Shown piece by piece: positions 30,312 through 31,284 of a stretch of 31,284 nucleotides of DNA. The translations under genes and the position numbers were made by a program. Every line of letters starts with the position of its first letter. The first letter of the stretch is position 1. The notes under the pieces were generated by a model. That model saw only the letters and a program-made list of their open reading frames with translations, did no database searches and was not told the DNA's origin. The stretch is from DASUBN01 sp036500225 (lineage in GTDB: Bacteria; Pseudomonadota; Gammaproteobacteria; Natronospirales; REEB76). The DNA lies in contig DASYCJ010000105.1 in assembly GCA_036500225.1 (NCBI GenBank), positions 1-31,284 of the forward strand, in the 5' to 3' direction.

Positions 30312-30977
30312 TCAGAAGTTGGCGCGCAACGAGATCAGCCATTCCCTCCAGCCGTCATAGCTGCTGGATTGGTGTTCGAGTCCCACACCGAGCCATGATA
30401 TGAAGCGGTAACGCGCCGCCGCGGACAGCACGTTCTCACTGCCGCTTTGGCGAACGGCACCACCACTACAACAGGTGCTAAGGGCGTTACCGAAGGCCAT
30501 GTCGTCATGATCGAGACCGGCGTCCAATTCCAAACCTGCCACGGCTTCCCATCGCAAACCCACGCCGACGACATAGCCGTTATTGCCATGGACCGTCGTA
30601 TACCCAATATCATTCTCCGTCGTCCTGACTCGGCCGAAATCCAGATGAGTGACGAGATCGAGCTGCTCGGTCAGAGGCAGGTGATAACCGACACCGACAC
30701 GTCTGTATTGCGCTATGAATGCGCTATGACTGGCTCTGAATGAGGCCATCGAGTAGCGGAACTGGTCAGTCTGGTAGGCGCCTTCCAGGAAGAAGCTGTC
30801 GCCGAGACCGTAGTTCCCGTCCGCGCGATAGCCAGTGCCATCCTGAAGCGTGTCGCCTTCAGCAGTGGTGGCAGCACTGGAGTACGCCAGGTCCAGATAC
30901 TTGTAGCTGAGGTCAGCAGAGTAAGCAGCCGTCGGCAGAGCCGCCGCGATCAACAGAGCGGCGAATATCCCTTTCAT
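30312..30977 (-). CDS. Outer-membrane beta-barrel protein
   Basis: A 221-residue protein with a signal peptide (MKGIFAALLIAAALPTAAYS, cut before ADLSYKY), alternating amphipathic strands throughout, and a final strand ending in Phe (EWLISLRANF), the usual signal for insertion by the BAM complex. The size suits an 8- to 10-strand barrel of the OmpW/OmpA-barrel type; I cannot name the family. AAGGGGA precedes the ATG at 30977, so I chose it over the longer frame to 31028. It follows the thioredoxin-like gene by 62 bp. Confidence 0.83.
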   Translation of the reverse strand: MKGIFAALLIAAALPTAAYSADLSYKYLDLAYSSAATTAEGDTLQDGTGYRADGNYGLGDSFFLEGAYQTDQFRYSMASFRASHSAFIAQYRRVGVGYHLPLTEQLDLVTHLDFGRVRTTENDIGYTTVHGNNGYVVGVGLRWEAVAGLELDAGLDHDDMAFGNALSTCCSGGAVRQSGSENVLSAAARYRFISWLGVGLEHQSSSYDGWREWLISLRANF

Positions 30978-31001
30978 GAGGCATCCCCTTGTTGTTATGC
31001 A

Positions 31002-31021
31002 GCACCATGGGAACATGGTGC
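31002..31021. other. Hairpin between thioredoxin-like and barrel genes
   Basis: GCACCATG (31002-31009) and CATGGTGC (31014-31021) form a perfect 8 bp stem with the loop GGAA; a TGCA on each side extends it imperfectly. It lies 19 bp after the thioredoxin-like stop and 25 bp before the barrel gene start. No T tract follows, so it may be an operator or an mRNA processing hairpin rather than a terminator. Confidence 0.5.
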
Positions 31022-31039
31022 GATGCAACAGACTAGGGA

Positions 31040-31284
31040 TCAGGGCTTGGCGGGCAGTAGCGGAGTGACCGCTTTCTCCAGGCTCGCCATCGTCACCGGC
31101 GTCCCACCGGGCCAGAGTCTGGCGCGGATCACGCCGTCGGTGTCGATCACATAGGTGATGGGCAAGACTCGCGGCTGGTGGAAGTTATTGGTGGGTGCGG
31201 TCGCCGCCATGAGCGCCGGATAGCTGAAGGCCGCCATCACCTTCTTCACCTCGGCCGCATCTTCCGGATCGTTCTCATCCAGGC
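31040..31284 (-). CDS. Thioredoxin-like (TlpA/redoxin family) protein, 3' part
   Basis: Only the last 80 residues are in the window, and the frame is open at the right edge. The part seen contains the cis-proline strand of a thioredoxin fold (RVLPITYVIDTDGVIRARLW) and a C-terminal helix (MASLEKAVTPLLPAKP). This matches TlpA/ResA-type disulfide reductases and redoxins, which act mainly in the periplasm. The CxxC or peroxidatic Cys would lie outside, so the exact subfamily cannot be decided. Confidence 0.82.
   Translation of the reverse strand, partial: LDENDPEDAAEVKKVMAAFSYPALMAATAPTNNFHQPRVLPITYVIDTDGVIRARLWPGGTPVTMASLEKAVTPLLPAKP

Overview
This is a GC-rich stretch of a gammaproteobacterial chromosome. 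Three things point that way: polA converges on engB with an apparent small RNA between them (the place of Spot 42 in E. coli, ErsA in Pseudomonas and sX13 in Xanthomonas); a tamA-tamB pair; and a large TonB-dependent receptor of the kind common in Xanthomonadales and related orders. The exact order cannot be fixed from the sequence. I see no phage, IS, CRISPR, rRNA or tRNA.

Layout. 1-3755: the 3' end of engB (+), a sRNA locus with a strong terminator (-), polA (-) and an LptM-like lipoprotein gene (-) that overlaps the polA start. 3838-5675: two uncharacterised + genes, the first copy of an interspersed repeat, and a YdiI/MenI-type hotdog thioesterase (-). 5907-12399: a TonB-dependent receptor, a lipoprotein amidase and a DUF885 metallopeptidase-like protein, all + and together plausibly an uptake and breakdown set for peptide or amide compounds. 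12476-13956: an SDR and a carboxylesterase, divergent, followed by the second repeat copy. 14112-24764: a long leftward run (HIT protein, NudC, EamA permease, then TANGO2/NRDE protein, S9 peptidase, TamA, TamB), mostly with overlapping stop and start codons. 24881-27397: a MASE1-PAS-GGDEF-EAL protein (+). 27424-29949: a small membrane protein, two tandem VOC paralogues (-), a divergent AraC regulator and a GDCCVxC protein. 29946-31284: a broken beta-barrel gene, an intact beta-barrel gene and the 3' end of a thioredoxin-like gene, all (-).

Four non-coding themes stand out. First, the polA-engB gap carries a candidate sRNA (minus strand) with several hairpins whose loops are C-rich, ending in a perfect terminator. 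Second, at least five genes have a -10-like hexamer 5-7 nt before the start codon and no ribosome binding site, which predicts leaderless mRNAs. Third, a 126-135 bp repeat with AAAGC/GCTTT ends occurs twice, both times between convergent genes. Fourth, an outer-membrane-protein paralogue has decayed by two frameshifts beside its intact copy.
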